64,000 nucleotides of DNA from Deltaproteobacteria bacterium SG8_13 (GTDB lineage: Bacteria > Desulfobacterota > Desulfobacteria > Desulfobacterales > SG8-13), in NCBI GenBank assembly GCA_001303025.1, contig LJNK01000027.1:1-64000 (forward strand). Direction: 5' to 3'. Every line of letters starts with the position of its first letter. Within the stretch, counting starts at the first letter, position 1. Both the position numbers and the translations under genes were made by a program. The notes beneath the pieces were generated by a model, which saw only the letters and a list, made by a program, of their open reading frames with translations, was not told where the DNA came from and did no database searches. This document shows positions 33,931 to 43,476 of this stretch, piece after piece.

Positions 33931-35214
33931 TCAAAGGGCCCTGAAGGATGCCCGGGCAGCGTCAGCGGTGGCTTGCAGGTCATCTGCGCTGTGGGCTGCC
34001 GACACGAACAGGGCTTCGAACTGGGAAGGCGCCAGGTAGATCCCCCGGGACAGCATCTGCCGGTAGTAGGAGGAAAAGGTTTCCAGGTCGCTGGTTTTCG
34101 CGTCTGCAAAGCTGTGCACCGGGCCCCGGGCAAAAAACATTCCCAGCATCGATCCGACCCGGTTCAGCGAGACGCTCCTACCGGCCTTTTCCGCGGCTGT
34201 CTGCAAGCCGTCCGCCAGTATCCGGGACTTTTCTTCCAGCTGCGAATAGAAACCGGGTTTTTTGAGCTCGCGCAAGGTGGCAATGCCGGCGGCCATGGCC
34301 ACCGGATTGCCGGAAAGGGTTCCGGCCTGATAGATCGAACCACTCGGGGCAACCTGTTCCATGATGTCCTTCCGGCCGCCATAGGCACCCACCGGCAGAC
34401 CGCCGCCGATAATCTTGCCGAAGCAGGTCAGGTCCGGAGAAATGTCGTATAGCGACTGCGCTCCGCCGTATGCGACGCGAAAGCCGGTCATCACCTCGTC
34501 GAAAATCAGCAGGCATCGGCTGCGCGAACACTCGTCACGCAGGGTTTGCAGAAAATTCCCTGCGGGTGCAACGAGCCCCATGTTTCCGGCCACCGGCTCG
34601 ACTATGACCGCGGCAATGCCGTTTCCCTGCCGCACCATTAGCTGCTTTATCGCCTCGGTATCGTTGTACGGCAGAGAATAGGTCTGGGCGACGAAAGAAC
34701 CGGGGACCCCCGGACTGCCGGGTATCCCTAAGGTAGCCACGCCGGAGCCGGCCTCCACGAGAAGCGAGTCCGCATGCCCGTGGTAGCAGCCGTCGAACTT
34801 TACGATCGCTTCCCTGCCGGTAACACCGCGGGCCAACCGGATGGCACTCATGGTCGCCTCGGTGCCGGAGTTAACCATCCGCACCATTTGCACCGAGGGC
34901 ACGGCTTCCACCACCATTTCGGCCAACTCGACCTCCAGCTGGGTCGGCGCACCGAAGCTGGTTCCTTTTTCGAGAACCTGCCGGATCGAATCCACAACGG
35001 CCGGGTGTCGATGTCCCAGGATCATGGGACCCCAGGAACCCACGTAATCGATGTAGGCGTTGCCGTCGGCATCGACGATCCGGCTGCCTTCCGCGCTTTT
35101 TATGAATAGCGGGTCGGCTCCCACCGAACGGCAGGCACGCACCGGGCTGTTGACCCCGCCGGGCATCAGGGACAAGGCCTTACGATATAGCGTATCGGAG
35201 GTTTTTCGATTCAT
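33931..35214 (-). CDS. hemL: Glutamate-1-semialdehyde 2,1-aminomutase
   Basis: A 427-residue PLP enzyme that makes 5-aminolevulinate for tetrapyrroles by the C5 route. It shows the N-terminal [17 protein letters not shown], the [18 protein letters not shown] phosphate-binding loop, [16 protein letters not shown], and the PLP lysine in [19 protein letters not shown]. Length and domain order are normal. An AAGGAAC-like stretch lies in front of the ATG. Together with ahbB a few genes away it ties this region to haem/siroheme synthesis. Confidence 0.96.
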   Translation of the reverse strand: MNRKTSDTLYRKALSLMPGGVNSPVRACRSVGADPLFIKSAEGSRIVDADGNAYIDYVGSWGPMILGHRHPAVVDSIRQVLEKGTSFGAPTQLEVELAEMVVEAVPSVQMVRMVNSGTEATMSAIRLARGVTGREAIVKFDGCYHGHADSLLVEAGSGVATLGIPGSPGVPGSFVAQTYSLPYNDTEAIKQLMVRQGNGIAAVIVEPVAGNMGLVAPAGNFLQTLRDECSRSRCLLIFDEVMTGFRVAYGGAQSLYDISPDLTCFGKIIGGGLPVGAYGGRKDIMEQVAPSGSIYQAGTLSGNPVAMAAGIATLRELKKPGFYSQLEEKSRILADGLQTAAEKAGRSVSLNRVGSMLGMFFARGPVHSFADAKTSDLETFSSYYRQMLSRGIYLAPSQFEALFVSAAHSADDLQATADAARASFRAL

Positions 35215-35414
35215 CGCACAGTTCCTTTCACTGGATTTGTCAGCTTACGGCCGGGGCGAAGGGCCCGCCTGGGAGCAGCGAAGTCTAAAATCGGGCAAAA
35301 CCGGTTGACATCCGGTCGAATTGATATTGTTATTGGCGCAAATCATTATCAAAAGGCTCTGCAGCGGTCAAGACAGGTTTTCATCAAATAACCGCTGGAG
35401 ATGGATGCAACCGA

Positions 35415-36173
35415 ATGAAACCGGAACAGGCCCTGAAAAAGCTCTCCCGCTACATCGCCACCATGCTCGGACGCAGTCCGGACGAGTTCGGCCTGGTGCC
35501 GGACCGGCAGGGTTTCGTCCAGATAAAAGAACTGTTGAAAGCGATCGGCGAAGAGCAGGGATGGCGGCACATCCGACGGGCGCATCTGAACGAAGCGCTG
35601 CTCAGCCTTCGCAGGCCGGATTTTCAGATCGTCGATCAGCGGATCCGGGCAACGGACCGCAGCAAACTTCCCGGTATCACCCGGCCGATCGACCTGCCGA
35701 AGCTGCTGTATACCTGCGTTCGGCAAAAGGCGTACCCGCACGTGGCTGAAAAAGGACTATTCGCCGGGCCCGGCAACCGCATCGTACTGTCAGTCGAAAA
35801 ATCGATGGCCGAAAGAATCGGCAGGCGCAAAGACCAGCATCCGGTATGCATTACGGTCCAAGTGGAAAGCAGCCTCGCACAGGGAGTGGTTTTCGATCGC
35901 AGCGGCACAAGGCTCTTTTTGGCCGACTTCATTCCGGCAGAGTCCATGTCCGGCCCCCCGCTGCCCAGGGAAAAGCGCCCCGGGGACAAGGAAAAATCCC
36001 CGCCCCAGCGAAGTGTTCCGACCGAAGCCGGCACCTTCCCGTTGGACCCGTCGCGTATTGGATCACAGGGTCAGAAGGGGCCGAAAGAAAAAAGAGGTGC
36101 CAAGAAAAAAGATCCCGATTGGAAACGGGAAAGACGACGGCGGGGAAAACAGCCTCCGAAATGGCAGGGGTGA
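35415..36173 (+). CDS. KptA/Tpt1-like RNA 2'-phosphotransferase homologue with degenerate catalytic motifs
   Basis: A 252-residue protein. Residues 1-85 resemble the winged-helix N-domain of KptA (LSRYIATMLGRSPDEFGLVPDRQGFVQIKELL). Residues 90-180 resemble its ADP-ribosyltransferase-like domain (RIGRRKDQHPVCITVQVES, VVFDRSGTRLFLADFIP). KptA removes a 2'-phosphate from RNA using NAD. The family motifs LRHxP and YHGT read LGRSP and YTCV here, and no GHS-type motif is visible, so ordinary activity is doubtful. Residues about 190-252 form a Lys/Arg/Pro-rich tail, likely disordered and nucleic-acid binding. It lies just upstream of tRNA-Lys(CTT). Confidence 0.7.
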   Translation: MKPEQALKKLSRYIATMLGRSPDEFGLVPDRQGFVQIKELLKAIGEEQGWRHIRRAHLNEALLSLRRPDFQIVDQRIRATDRSKLPGITRPIDLPKLLYTCVRQKAYPHVAEKGLFAGPGNRIVLSVEKSMAERIGRRKDQHPVCITVQVESSLAQGVVFDRSGTRLFLADFIPAESMSGPPLPREKRPGDKEKSPPQRSVPTEAGTFPLDPSRIGSQGQKGPKEKRGAKKKDPDWKRERRRRGKQPPKWQG

Positions 36174-36203
36174 CGCAGCGCCTGCCGGGTTGAAACTAAA
36201 AGG

Positions 36204-36233
36204 TTGACAGCTGCTTCGAAAATCTGGTACCAA
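36204..36233 (+). promoter_or_regulatory. Promoter of tRNA-Lys(CTT)
   Basis: TTGACA (36204-36209) is followed after 18 bp by TACCAA (36228-36233), about 20 bp before the mature tRNA 5' end. The -35 is perfect; the -10 is of the TACCAT-like sort. It lies just after the KptA-like gene. Confidence 0.55.
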
Positions 36234-36252
36234 CCTCCCCGTTGCACCTCTC

Positions 36253-36329
36253 GGGCCGTTAGCTCAACTAGGCAGAGCACCTGACTCTTAATCAGTAGGT
36301 TGAAGGTTCGATTCCTTCACGGCCCACCA
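36253..36329 (+). tRNA. tRNA-Lys (anticodon CTT)
   Basis: The cloverleaf folds with acceptor GGGCCGT/ACGGCCC, D arm GCTC/GAGC, anticodon loop CTCTTAA (anticodon CTT) and T arm GAAGG/CCTTC with TTCGATT loop. The discriminator is A and CCA is encoded. The 27:43 position is a C-T mismatch. Its acceptor stem is identical to that of tRNA-Lys(TTT) at 15021. Confidence 0.95.
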
Positions 36330-36344
36330 CCACAGAGACGGGTG

Positions 36345-38057
36345 ATGGAAAACACCCAAGGATACGCATGCGGTGATGATGGCCCGGCCGTCACCGTGCC
36401 CGCATCCCCCCTGACTATGGAAACACCCGCAGGCCCAACAGATAAATCGAAAGATATCGAGCGGCGGCAGGTCAAAATATTTGTGATCGCCTTGCTGCTG
36501 GTCGGTTTTTTCCTTTTTTTCTACAAGGTCGGCGACCGGGATCTCTGGGCCCCGGATGAAGACGAGTATGCCCAGATCAGCCGGGAGATGCTGCGCACCG
36601 GCAACTGGGCGCTGCCCACCGTAAACGGCGAGCCATGGGCCGTCAAGCCGGTGCTCTATAACTGGCTCGTCGCAGCGGTTTCCCTGCCGTGGGGAGACGT
36701 GGATGAATTCCGTGCCCGGGTTTTCTCCTCGCTGGCCGCCATGGGTACGATGCTGCTGACCTTCTATCTGGGTCAGATGATGTTTTCTCCTCTGGCCGGT
36801 TTTCTGGCCGCCCTGGTGCTATCCACCAATATCGTCTTTCTGCAGCAGTCCCGCTGGGCCCAGACCTACATGCTTTCTACGTTCTTTGCCACACTGGCGA
36901 TCGCTCTGTTTTTCAGGGGATACCAGGCGTCCGGCAGTCGGACACAATCCTACCTGCTGATGTATCTGGCCGTCGGGTTGGGCGTGCTGACCATGGGACC
37001 GGTAAACCTGGCGATCCCCGGCCTGGTGGTCTTCGTATACCTGGTTGCCATGCGCGACCTGAGACATATCAGACAACTGCGGTTGGTCCGGGGCATCCTG
37101 ATCTTTTTGGCTGTCACCCTGCCGTGGTATCTGTGGGTAAGCCTCAACACCGACATGGGGTTCGATCTGGTGGTGACCACGAACATCTCCCGATACTTCA
37201 CCGCCCTGCACCATCCGCGTCCCTTTTACTATTACGTTAAGGACCTGCCCTGGGTATTCGCCCCCTGGTCGTTTTTCCTGCCGGGCGCATTCTGGCTGGC
37301 CTTTTCCCGGCGCTCCGATGATCACCGCAGCGCTATGAAGTTCCTGTTGGTCTGGAGTATCTCCATCTTCGTGTTCTTTTCGCTTTCCCGGGGCAAGCGG
37401 CCCCAGTACATTTTGTCGCTGTATCCTGCACTGGCGCTGCTGGTCGGCTATCTCGGCGACCGGGCCCTGCTTTGCTGGCATGACAGATTCTACCGCAGAT
37501 CCGTCATCATCCCTTCGCTGGTCTTTGTGGCGATCCTGGCTATTCTGACCGTTGGATTGCCGGTGGGCACGAGTCTGTTTTTCAAACCGATGTTCGGTCT
37601 GTCGCTGGGCATCAGCGCGGTTACGGCAGCCACCGCCGGGCTGCTCCTGTACGCCTGGCGAAAAAAACACGCCCGGCTGCTGCTGTTTGTGCCTGCCGGG
37701 TTTGTGGTGGTTTTCACGATTTTCAGCGCCCACCTGTTGATCCCCAAAATGGAGGATTTCAAATCTCCCCGGCCCTTTTGCGATGAAATCGTCACGCGGA
37801 TGGAAAAAGGTGCCGACTGGGCCATGTACAAGTTCTACCGCGCGGCGTACGTCTATTACACGGACAGTTTTGCAAAGGTGCTGGAAGATGAAGAGCAGCT
37901 GACCCGTTTTCTGGATCGGCAAGACCAGGTGCTGGTTGCCATGACGGAAAGAGACTTTGAGCAGTTGCAGCAGCCGCTTGCCGGCAGGATTCACGTCATC
38001 ACCCGCAGAAAGATCGGACATCGACCGATGATACTGATCTCCAATCAGGACCGCTAA
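36345..38057 (+). CDS. Glycosyltransferase family 39 (ArnT/PMT-like) membrane protein
   Basis: A 570-residue polytopic membrane protein. After a roughly 40-residue cytosolic leader, the first helix is followed by the periplasmic catalytic motif LWAPDEDEYAQISREMLRTG (acidic pair as in GT-C enzymes) and the PVLYNWLVAA segment; about eleven helices follow. The family moves a sugar from a polyprenyl-phosphate carrier to lipid A, protein or another acceptor. The frame extends into the tRNA gene (producing the familiar false KVRFLHGPP peptide), so the start was set at ATG 36345. It heads a run of envelope genes. Confidence 0.85.
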   Translation: MENTQGYACGDDGPAVTVPASPLTMETPAGPTDKSKDIERRQVKIFVIALLLVGFFLFFYKVGDRDLWAPDEDEYAQISREMLRTGNWALPTVNGEPWAVKPVLYNWLVAAVSLPWGDVDEFRARVFSSLAAMGTMLLTFYLGQMMFSPLAGFLAALVLSTNIVFLQQSRWAQTYMLSTFFATLAIALFFRGYQASGSRTQSYLLMYLAVGLGVLTMGPVNLAIPGLVVFVYLVAMRDLRHIRQLRLVRGILIFLAVTLPWYLWVSLNTDMGFDLVVTTNISRYFTALHHPRPFYYYVKDLPWVFAPWSFFLPGAFWLAFSRRSDDHRSAMKFLLVWSISIFVFFSLSRGKRPQYILSLYPALALLVGYLGDRALLCWHDRFYRRSVIIPSLVFVAILAILTVGLPVGTSLFFKPMFGLSLGISAVTAATAGLLLYAWRKKHARLLLFVPAGFVVVFTIFSAHLLIPKMEDFKSPRPFCDEIVTRMEKGADWAMYKFYRAAYVYYTDSFAKVLEDEEQLTRFLDRQDQVLVAMTERDFEQLQQPLAGRIHVITRRKIGHRPMILISNQDR

Positions 38058-38227
38058 CTCCGCCTCCATCGATTCTGGATTTTCCCGTCGGAAGGGTTTT
38101 ATTGATTCGCTGGTTGAAATTGCGACGGCCGCTAATCTGTGTTATGGATGGTGCGCCGCAGGTTGCCCTCGGGTGGGCAACTTTCGGGCGGCAGCGCTTT
38201 GAAATCGCATCCAGCATCGAACCGATC

Positions 38228-39289
38228 ATGACGGATGTAAACCCTTCCCATATCCCCCTGGACGGAGGCAAGGGGCCGGCGTTGTGGGGGAAACATACCC
38301 TGGTGAGTATTGTGCTCACCGCAGCGGTGATGGTATTTCTGGCCGCATATGTCGATGTCCATCATCTCTGGCAGCAGTTGGTGGACAGCAATAAAGTCTA
38401 TCTGGTGATTGCCGGCCTGTCGCATTATGCAACCTATCCAATTCGCGGTATCCGCTGGAAAAGATGCCTGAAGCACCTGCCGCTGCAATGCAGCAGTGCA
38501 CGTTTCGGGTTGCTGGTTTTCTTCTACAACTTTGTGGACAACCTGGTCCCGGCCAAACTCGGGGACCTGTATGCCGCCCACCTGGTTCGAATCAACTGCG
38601 GGGTGCGCCGATCCGCCGCACTGGGGTCGCTGCTGTTTCTACGCACCCTTGATTCCTGGATAATCTTCGGTATGGCAGCCGCCGTGTCCTGGCACCTTTT
38701 TGCCGACGCAATCCCCCGTTCGGTGGTCTGGGTGCTCATTGTGGGCTGCTCGTTCGCTGTGGTGGGTACCACCCTCATGGTGGTCTTCGTTTTGTTCAAG
38801 CGCTCTGTTCCGCGATGGCTGCCCGAAACGATTCGCCAGATGATCAAAGCATTCCAGGCCGGCATGTGGCCCAAACCGAAACAGTTTTTTCGCATTTCAC
38901 TGCACACCATCGCCATCTGGCTGCTGGAATCGCTGTGGATTTTTTTCCTTGCGCTTGCGTTCAACCTTCAGCTCAGCGTAGCAAATTTAATCTTTTTGAC
39001 AATGATACCGCTTATCGCCAGTGCTTTTCCCATCACCCCATCCGGGGCCGGTGTGGTGGAGCTGACGCTTTTCACTTGCCTGCGCGTCATCGGCGTGTCT
39101 TCGCCGCTGGCCGTATCCCTCACGGTGGTCAATCGTTTTATCGATTACTGGCTTCACATCGCACTGGGAGCCCTCACCTGGTCGATACGCAAACAGATCG
39201 GCCTGCACACCTGGAGGGAGATACCGCCGGGCAGTTTCGACAGCGGTGGGGACGGACCCGGATGTATCGGACAGCAGATATCGCCGTGA
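38228..39289 (+). CDS. Lysylphosphatidylglycerol synthase TM-region/flippase-like protein (UPF0104)
   Basis: A 353-residue membrane protein with about eight helices. Typical blocks are YPIRGIRWKRCLK near residue 75, FFYNFVDNLVPAKLGDLYAAHL, and the C-terminal PITPSGAGVVELTLF motif of the UPF0104/MprF-N family, members of which flip or help flip lipids. Its place between a GT39 enzyme and a DegT aminotransferase suggests handling of a lipid-linked sugar. ATG 38228 was chosen by family length; an in-frame ATG at 38144 is possible, and neither has a strong ribosome site. Confidence 0.78.
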   Translation: MTDVNPSHIPLDGGKGPALWGKHTLVSIVLTAAVMVFLAAYVDVHHLWQQLVDSNKVYLVIAGLSHYATYPIRGIRWKRCLKHLPLQCSSARFGLLVFFYNFVDNLVPAKLGDLYAAHLVRINCGVRRSAALGSLLFLRTLDSWIIFGMAAAVSWHLFADAIPRSVVWVLIVGCSFAVVGTTLMVVFVLFKRSVPRWLPETIRQMIKAFQAGMWPKPKQFFRISLHTIAIWLLESLWIFFLALAFNLQLSVANLIFLTMIPLIASAFPITPSGAGVVELTLFTCLRVIGVSSPLAVSLTVVNRFIDYWLHIALGALTWSIRKQIGLHTWREIPPGSFDSGGDGPGCIGQQISP

Positions 39290-39338
39290 CGATCAAGCAG
39301 GTACGGGAAATATTCACCTTGCAACGGAGAAAATACAA

Positions 39339-40604
39339 ATGACGATCGTTGGCAGCATACCGCGCAGATGCGTGAATCTCCCGCCGGGCTCGTTGAGCAC
39401 CCTGATCAGCTGTTCAACAGGGGGCAGACTGCAACAAGGCCCGGCCATTGAAAAGTTCTACGATGCTTTCAGCGCTTGGCTGGGGGGGCCGCACGTGTTC
39501 GGGGCCGGTTCCGGCCGATCTGCATTCCAGCTGGCCCTGGAAGCATTGAATCTGGACAGGGGATCGGAGATCATATTCCCGATTTTCACCTTTCCCGTCA
39601 TGCCGATGGTGGCCAAACTGCTCGGTTACAAACCGGTCTTTTGTGAAGTCGACCCGGTGACGTTTAACTCCGGTCCCGATCACATCGAAGCGAAAATCAG
39701 CGACAAAACCGGAGCGGTGCTGGCCACACACCTTTTCGGGCAACCCTGCCCGATTCGCGAAATCACCGAATTGACGCAAAGCCGCCAGATTCGCCTGATG
39801 GAGGACTGCGCCCATGCTTGCGGTGTGCGGGTGGGGGGTCGGCTGGTCGGCACCTACGGGGATGTGGGAGTGTTCAGCTTTGCCGAGGGGAAAAACATGC
39901 CCTGCTTCGGCGGTGGCGCCATCGCAACTGCCGACGACGACATTGCCGGCAGGGCCGCGGGAATCCTTACCCGGGCCGCGATACCGGAAAAGGGTGCCGT
40001 GTTGAAGAAGGCGCTCGACATTTGGCTGAAATGGCTGTTGACTCGGCCGGAGGTTTTCGGAATTACCGTCTATCCGCTTTTGCGGTTGAAACTGCTGATG
40101 GGCCAGCCGTTGATGGATTCAACAGTGGGCGATGAACTCCTGGACAGCTTCGCCGCCTCCAATCCGAAGGTGGAACGGCTGGCCAACTTGCAGGCCGAAA
40201 TCGGCCTGCGACAACTGCAGCGAATCGAGGCGTTCAACCAGGGCGCACGGGAAAATGCCCGTATCCTGACAGAAAGCCTGTCGGGCGTCACCGGCATCGG
40301 CGCGCCGGACACGGCCGGCGGCGAGCACATTTACGTCTACTACCCGCTAACGGTTGCGCCGGACCGCCGGGATGCACTGCGCCGGCACCTGCTGCAGAAC
40401 GGCATCGATGCCAAGATCACCGATATGTCGGATTGCTCTTTGCTGCGACAGTTCGGCGGGGCCGACAACCAGACCGACCCGCGCAGCGGGCCGACGGAAG
40501 CCTCTATACTGGAGATTTGTGTCTACCCGGTGATCCCCGAGCGGAACATCCGCAGGCTCGGGCGCATCATCCAAGCCTGGGCCCGGGAAGCAGAGGAAAA
40601 CTAA
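39339..40604 (+). CDS. DegT/DnrJ/EryC1/StrS-family aminotransferase
   Basis: A 421-residue PLP-dependent sugar aminotransferase-like protein. It has the GAGSGRSAFQLALEALNLD phosphate-binding start, the IFPIFTFPVMPMVAKLLGYKP segment, the cofactor Asp/His pair in MEDCAHACG, and the internal-aldimine Lys in FSFAEGKNMPCFGGG. These enzymes usually aminate a nucleotide-linked keto sugar for LPS or O-antigen. GGAGA lies about 10 bp before ATG 39339; the frame to 39246 overlaps the flippase gene. Its close distance to that gene (49 bp) and to the next aminotransferase suggests one operon. Confidence 0.85.
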   Translation: MTIVGSIPRRCVNLPPGSLSTLISCSTGGRLQQGPAIEKFYDAFSAWLGGPHVFGAGSGRSAFQLALEALNLDRGSEIIFPIFTFPVMPMVAKLLGYKPVFCEVDPVTFNSGPDHIEAKISDKTGAVLATHLFGQPCPIREITELTQSRQIRLMEDCAHACGVRVGGRLVGTYGDVGVFSFAEGKNMPCFGGGAIATADDDIAGRAAGILTRAAIPEKGAVLKKALDIWLKWLLTRPEVFGITVYPLLRLKLLMGQPLMDSTVGDELLDSFAASNPKVERLANLQAEIGLRQLQRIEAFNQGARENARILTESLSGVTGIGAPDTAGGEHIYVYYPLTVAPDRRDALRRHLLQNGIDAKITDMSDCSLLRQFGGADNQTDPRSGPTEASILEICVYPVIPERNIRRLGRIIQAWAREAEEN

Positions 40605-40694
40605 ACTACAACCTTGTTGCCGGTTCGAAAATCGAATGCGACGGATCGATTTCGACCTGCGCCGCGCCGGCAACCAGCCAGTAGAAAACAAACC

Positions 40695-41864
40695 ATGGAT
40701 ATAATAGCCGATCGCCTCAAAGGCATGCCCACCTACCTGTTTATGCGCCTGCGCAACAAGATTAAACAAATCGAAGCCACCGGTGCCGATTGCATCTCCC
40801 TGGCAATCGGTGATCCGGTCGAACCGACGCCGGCCTACATCATCGACACGCTGCGCGAAGCGGTGCTGGACCCGGACAACCACCAGTATCCCACAGACGA
40901 GCAGAAAGGCATGCTGGCATTCCGGAAGGCCGTTGCCCGCTGGTACCACCGAAAATACGCGGTGACGCTCGAGCCGGAGACCGAAGTGCTGACTCTCGGC
41001 GGTTCCAAAGAGGGGATTCACCATTTCATGATGGCAGCGATCAATCCCGGCGATACGATCCTGATCACAAACCCCGGCTATCCGGGGTATCGGGCAAACA
41101 TTCTGCTGGCCGGCGGTCGGGCCCACGAGGTCCCGCTGCTGGGAAAAAACGGGTTCCTCCCGCAGCTCGAAGAGATTCCCGAAGATGTCTGCCGTCGCGC
41201 AAAGGCCTTTTTCCTCAACTATCCCAACAACCCCACCGGCGCGTGCGCAGACAGCCGCTTTTTCACCCGTCTGGTGGCGTGGGCCAGGCGTCACAACATC
41301 CTGTTGGTGCACGACAATCCATACAGCGAATTGGTCTTCCCCGGCAGTGAACGGTTGAGCCTGCTGCAGATCCCCGGCGCCAAAGACATCAGTGTCGAGT
41401 TCAATTCACTGAGCAAGTATTACAACATGACCGGTTGGCGCATCGGCATGGCTGTCGGCAACCGCAGCATCATCCAGGCCATGTGCAAATTCAAGGAGAA
41501 CGTAACATCCGGGGTGTTCAACGCCATCCAACTGGCCAGCATCAAGGCGATGGACGAAGGGGATGCGGATATCGACAACATGCTAGCCGTATACCGTCGG
41601 CGGCGGGAGATGGTCTTGAAAGCCTGCGAGCGGATGCGGATCTCGACCAATGCTGGAATGGGGACCTTCTACCTGTGGCTGCAGGTGCCAAACGGTTTGT
41701 CCTCCATCGCGTTCGCCGAGAAACTGCTCGACGATGTCTGCGTGCTGGTAACCGCTGGAACTGCCTATGGCCAATATGGCGAGGGATATTTTCGCCTTTC
41801 CCTTACCGTGCCCGACGCTCGGTTGCAGGAAGCCCTGCATCGGATGCAAGAGTCGATCGGTTAG
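40695..41864 (+). CDS. Class I/II aminotransferase (LL-diaminopimelate aminotransferase-like)
   Basis: A 389-residue PLP enzyme of fold type I. It shows SLAIGDPVEPTP near the N-terminus, the HQYPTDEQKGMLAFRKAVARW block, LNYPNNPTGA, and the PLP lysine in EFNSLSKYYNMTGWRIG. This combination is typical of the DapL/MalY-neighbour group that includes LL-diaminopimelate and alanine/aspartate aminotransferases, so the substrate is uncertain. The start is ATG 40695; the upstream frame to 40614 has no family-like sequence. It lies 90 bp after the DegT gene and is convergent with the GT9 gene. Confidence 0.85.
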   Translation: MDIIADRLKGMPTYLFMRLRNKIKQIEATGADCISLAIGDPVEPTPAYIIDTLREAVLDPDNHQYPTDEQKGMLAFRKAVARWYHRKYAVTLEPETEVLTLGGSKEGIHHFMMAAINPGDTILITNPGYPGYRANILLAGGRAHEVPLLGKNGFLPQLEEIPEDVCRRAKAFFLNYPNNPTGACADSRFFTRLVAWARRHNILLVHDNPYSELVFPGSERLSLLQIPGAKDISVEFNSLSKYYNMTGWRIGMAVGNRSIIQAMCKFKENVTSGVFNAIQLASIKAMDEGDADIDNMLAVYRRRREMVLKACERMRISTNAGMGTFYLWLQVPNGLSSIAFAEKLLDDVCVLVTAGTAYGQYGEGYFRLSLTVPDARLQEALHRMQESIG

Positions 41865-41952
41865 ACCGCGCGCAGCACCAGCAACGGCAGTCGGCGGCTA
41901 TTGGGCCGCTCCCACCCGGCGCGGTGTTCGGTAAGACCCGCCGCAACCCGAT

Positions 41953-43155
41953 TCACTGCGTTTCCAGCAGATCGAATGCCTTTGCCATCACCTCTTGCGG
42001 GTCGATCGATCTCAGGCAAACATTGTCGCCGTCACAGGGAGAATTGCGGTGATTAAAAGCGGTCAAACACGGAGAGCAATTGAGCTGACGGTGCATATTG
42101 ACCGCCTTCGGGCTCAAGGACCCATACAGCACAGGAGTTTCCGGGCCGAACAAGATGATCGCCGGTATGGGAGTCAGAGCGGTAAAATGTCCCGGTCCGC
42201 CGTCGTTGGTAATCAGCAGAGAGGCGATGTTGAACAGCACGAGCAGATCCTGCATGGTTTTCGTAAATCCGGCCAGATTCATGCATTCCGAAGATTTCAG
42301 CCGTGCGGCAATGGCTTCGGCCACCTGGCGATCCGTCTGAAGTCCGATAATACCCACCGCGTAACCTGCCTGCAGCAGTTTGCCGGCAACGGTCACGTAC
42401 GATTCCATCGGCCAGGCCCGGATCGGAATCAACCCGCCGCTGGGGTAAAGTAAAACCAACTTCTTATCCATTGGACAGTGGTAGGTTTGCTTCAAGCGCG
42501 AGCGCATTTCCTCGACGACCTCCTCGCTGAATTCAAGCCGCTGCAGGGCACCCACCGGGGCCGTATCGATCGACTTCGCCTTCGGAACGGTCTGCGAATC
42601 AATGGCCGCAACCAGGGTGAGAAATTGTCGAGAAATGTGGCTGTAGGGATTGTACAGGACTTTGCGGGTGATAAAATTGCCGCGGAACAACCCTTCCTGG
42701 GTGTGGCGGTGAAACCCCACGCGGGTGCCTGCTCCGCAGAAAAACGACAGCAGACTGCTGACGCGGGAAAAAAGTTCGCAGTCGATTACGGTGTCAATCC
42801 CTTCCCGGCGCAACCGGATGAGGCCGCGGACGCAGTCCGCGCAGAACTGCAGAAAAGATGCATCGTTTATGATACAGATATGCTCTGACGGTACGAGCTG
42901 CATCAGCTCGACGATTTCTCGGTTCCGTTTAAAAGTAAGCAGGTAAACCGATGCGGCTGGATATTTCAATGCCAACTGCGCGAACATGGGTGCCGACAGC
43001 ACCAGGCTTCCCATTTCCGATAGCAGGATGACAAGGATCTTTTCCGGATTCGGATTTGTCGAACGCCGCACAAAGGGAAAGTAGAGAAGCGAGAGGATCC
43101 CACAGAGGAAGGTGCCGACGATCTGGTCAATTTTTCGCTGTACCGCTATCCGCAT
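41953..43155 (-). CDS. Glycosyltransferase family 9 (LPS heptosyltransferase-like)
   Basis: A 400-residue cytosolic GT-B transferase. The N-terminus carries a hydrophobic patch (IVGTFLCGILSLLYFPF) and then KILVILLSEMGSLVLSAPMFAQL, where family members usually have a GD dyad. The C-terminal nucleotide-sugar region reads LLITNDGGPGHFTALTPIPAIILFGPETPVLYG. It ends with a Cys-rich segment (CSPCLTAFNHRNSPCDGDNVC) as in RfaF-like enzymes. It would add heptose or a related sugar to the LPS core; HldD and RfaE2, which make the heptose donor, lie about 16-18 kb away in this window. Confidence 0.86.
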   Translation of the reverse strand: MRIAVQRKIDQIVGTFLCGILSLLYFPFVRRSTNPNPEKILVILLSEMGSLVLSAPMFAQLALKYPAASVYLLTFKRNREIVELMQLVPSEHICIINDASFLQFCADCVRGLIRLRREGIDTVIDCELFSRVSSLLSFFCGAGTRVGFHRHTQEGLFRGNFITRKVLYNPYSHISRQFLTLVAAIDSQTVPKAKSIDTAPVGALQRLEFSEEVVEEMRSRLKQTYHCPMDKKLVLLYPSGGLIPIRAWPMESYVTVAGKLLQAGYAVGIIGLQTDRQVAEAIAARLKSSECMNLAGFTKTMQDLLVLFNIASLLITNDGGPGHFTALTPIPAIILFGPETPVLYGSLSPKAVNMHRQLNCSPCLTAFNHRNSPCDGDNVCLRSIDPQEVMAKAFDLLETQ

Positions 43156-43364
43156 ATTCGGTTCCTGCAGGCAATTGGCGCAGGGGCTAAGGCTCGGTGA
43201 AAATCACGACGGTCCCCGAGAGCTTTGTATTTTGCCAACATCGCGATATATTGTCAAATGCGTATTTAGCGACAGGAATGCGCCCCTTCAACGCCGCCGG
43301 CCACGCGGGGACCTCCCTTGTCCGCCGGGGAGCCAAGAAATCTACCGGCCTGGACAATCTCGGC

Positions 43365-43394
43365 TTGACACTTATCATTTAGGAGTGCTATACA
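43365..43394 (+). promoter_or_regulatory. Promoter of the rpsF-rpsR ribosomal operon
   Basis: A perfect TTGACA (43365-43370) and TATACA (43389-43394) are 18 bp apart, about 83 bp upstream of the rpsF ATG. The 209 bp between this site and the start of the divergent GT9 gene hold no gene that I can recognise. Confidence 0.7.
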
Positions 43395-43428
43395 GCTAAA
43401 TTTTTAACACCCCTGAAGATCGATCCTT

Positions 43429-43450
43429 GCTCCGGCTCTTCGGTCGGGGC
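43429..43450 (+). promoter_or_regulatory. rpsF leader hairpin, possible S6:S18 autoregulatory element
   Basis: GCTCCG pairs with CGGGGC (one G-U pair) around a loop containing a UUCG-type sequence, 26 bp before the rpsF ATG and just upstream of the AGGAGG ribosome site. Many bacterial rpsF leaders carry a CCG-containing hairpin bound by the S6:S18 complex. The position fits, but I cannot show the full consensus. Confidence 0.35.
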
Positions 43451-43476
43451 TTTACATCCAAAAGGAGGTTTTTCAA

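Noticed and set aside
36300-36344. N-terminal extension of the GT39 protein through the tRNA (KVRFLHGPP)
   Set aside because: This peptide is the translation of the tRNA-Lys 3' half, a well-known false extension. The start was moved to ATG 36345.
36819-38069. 416-codon minus-strand frame opposite the GT39 gene
   Set aside because: The composition (Gln/His/Arg-rich, no motifs) is that of an antisense shadow.
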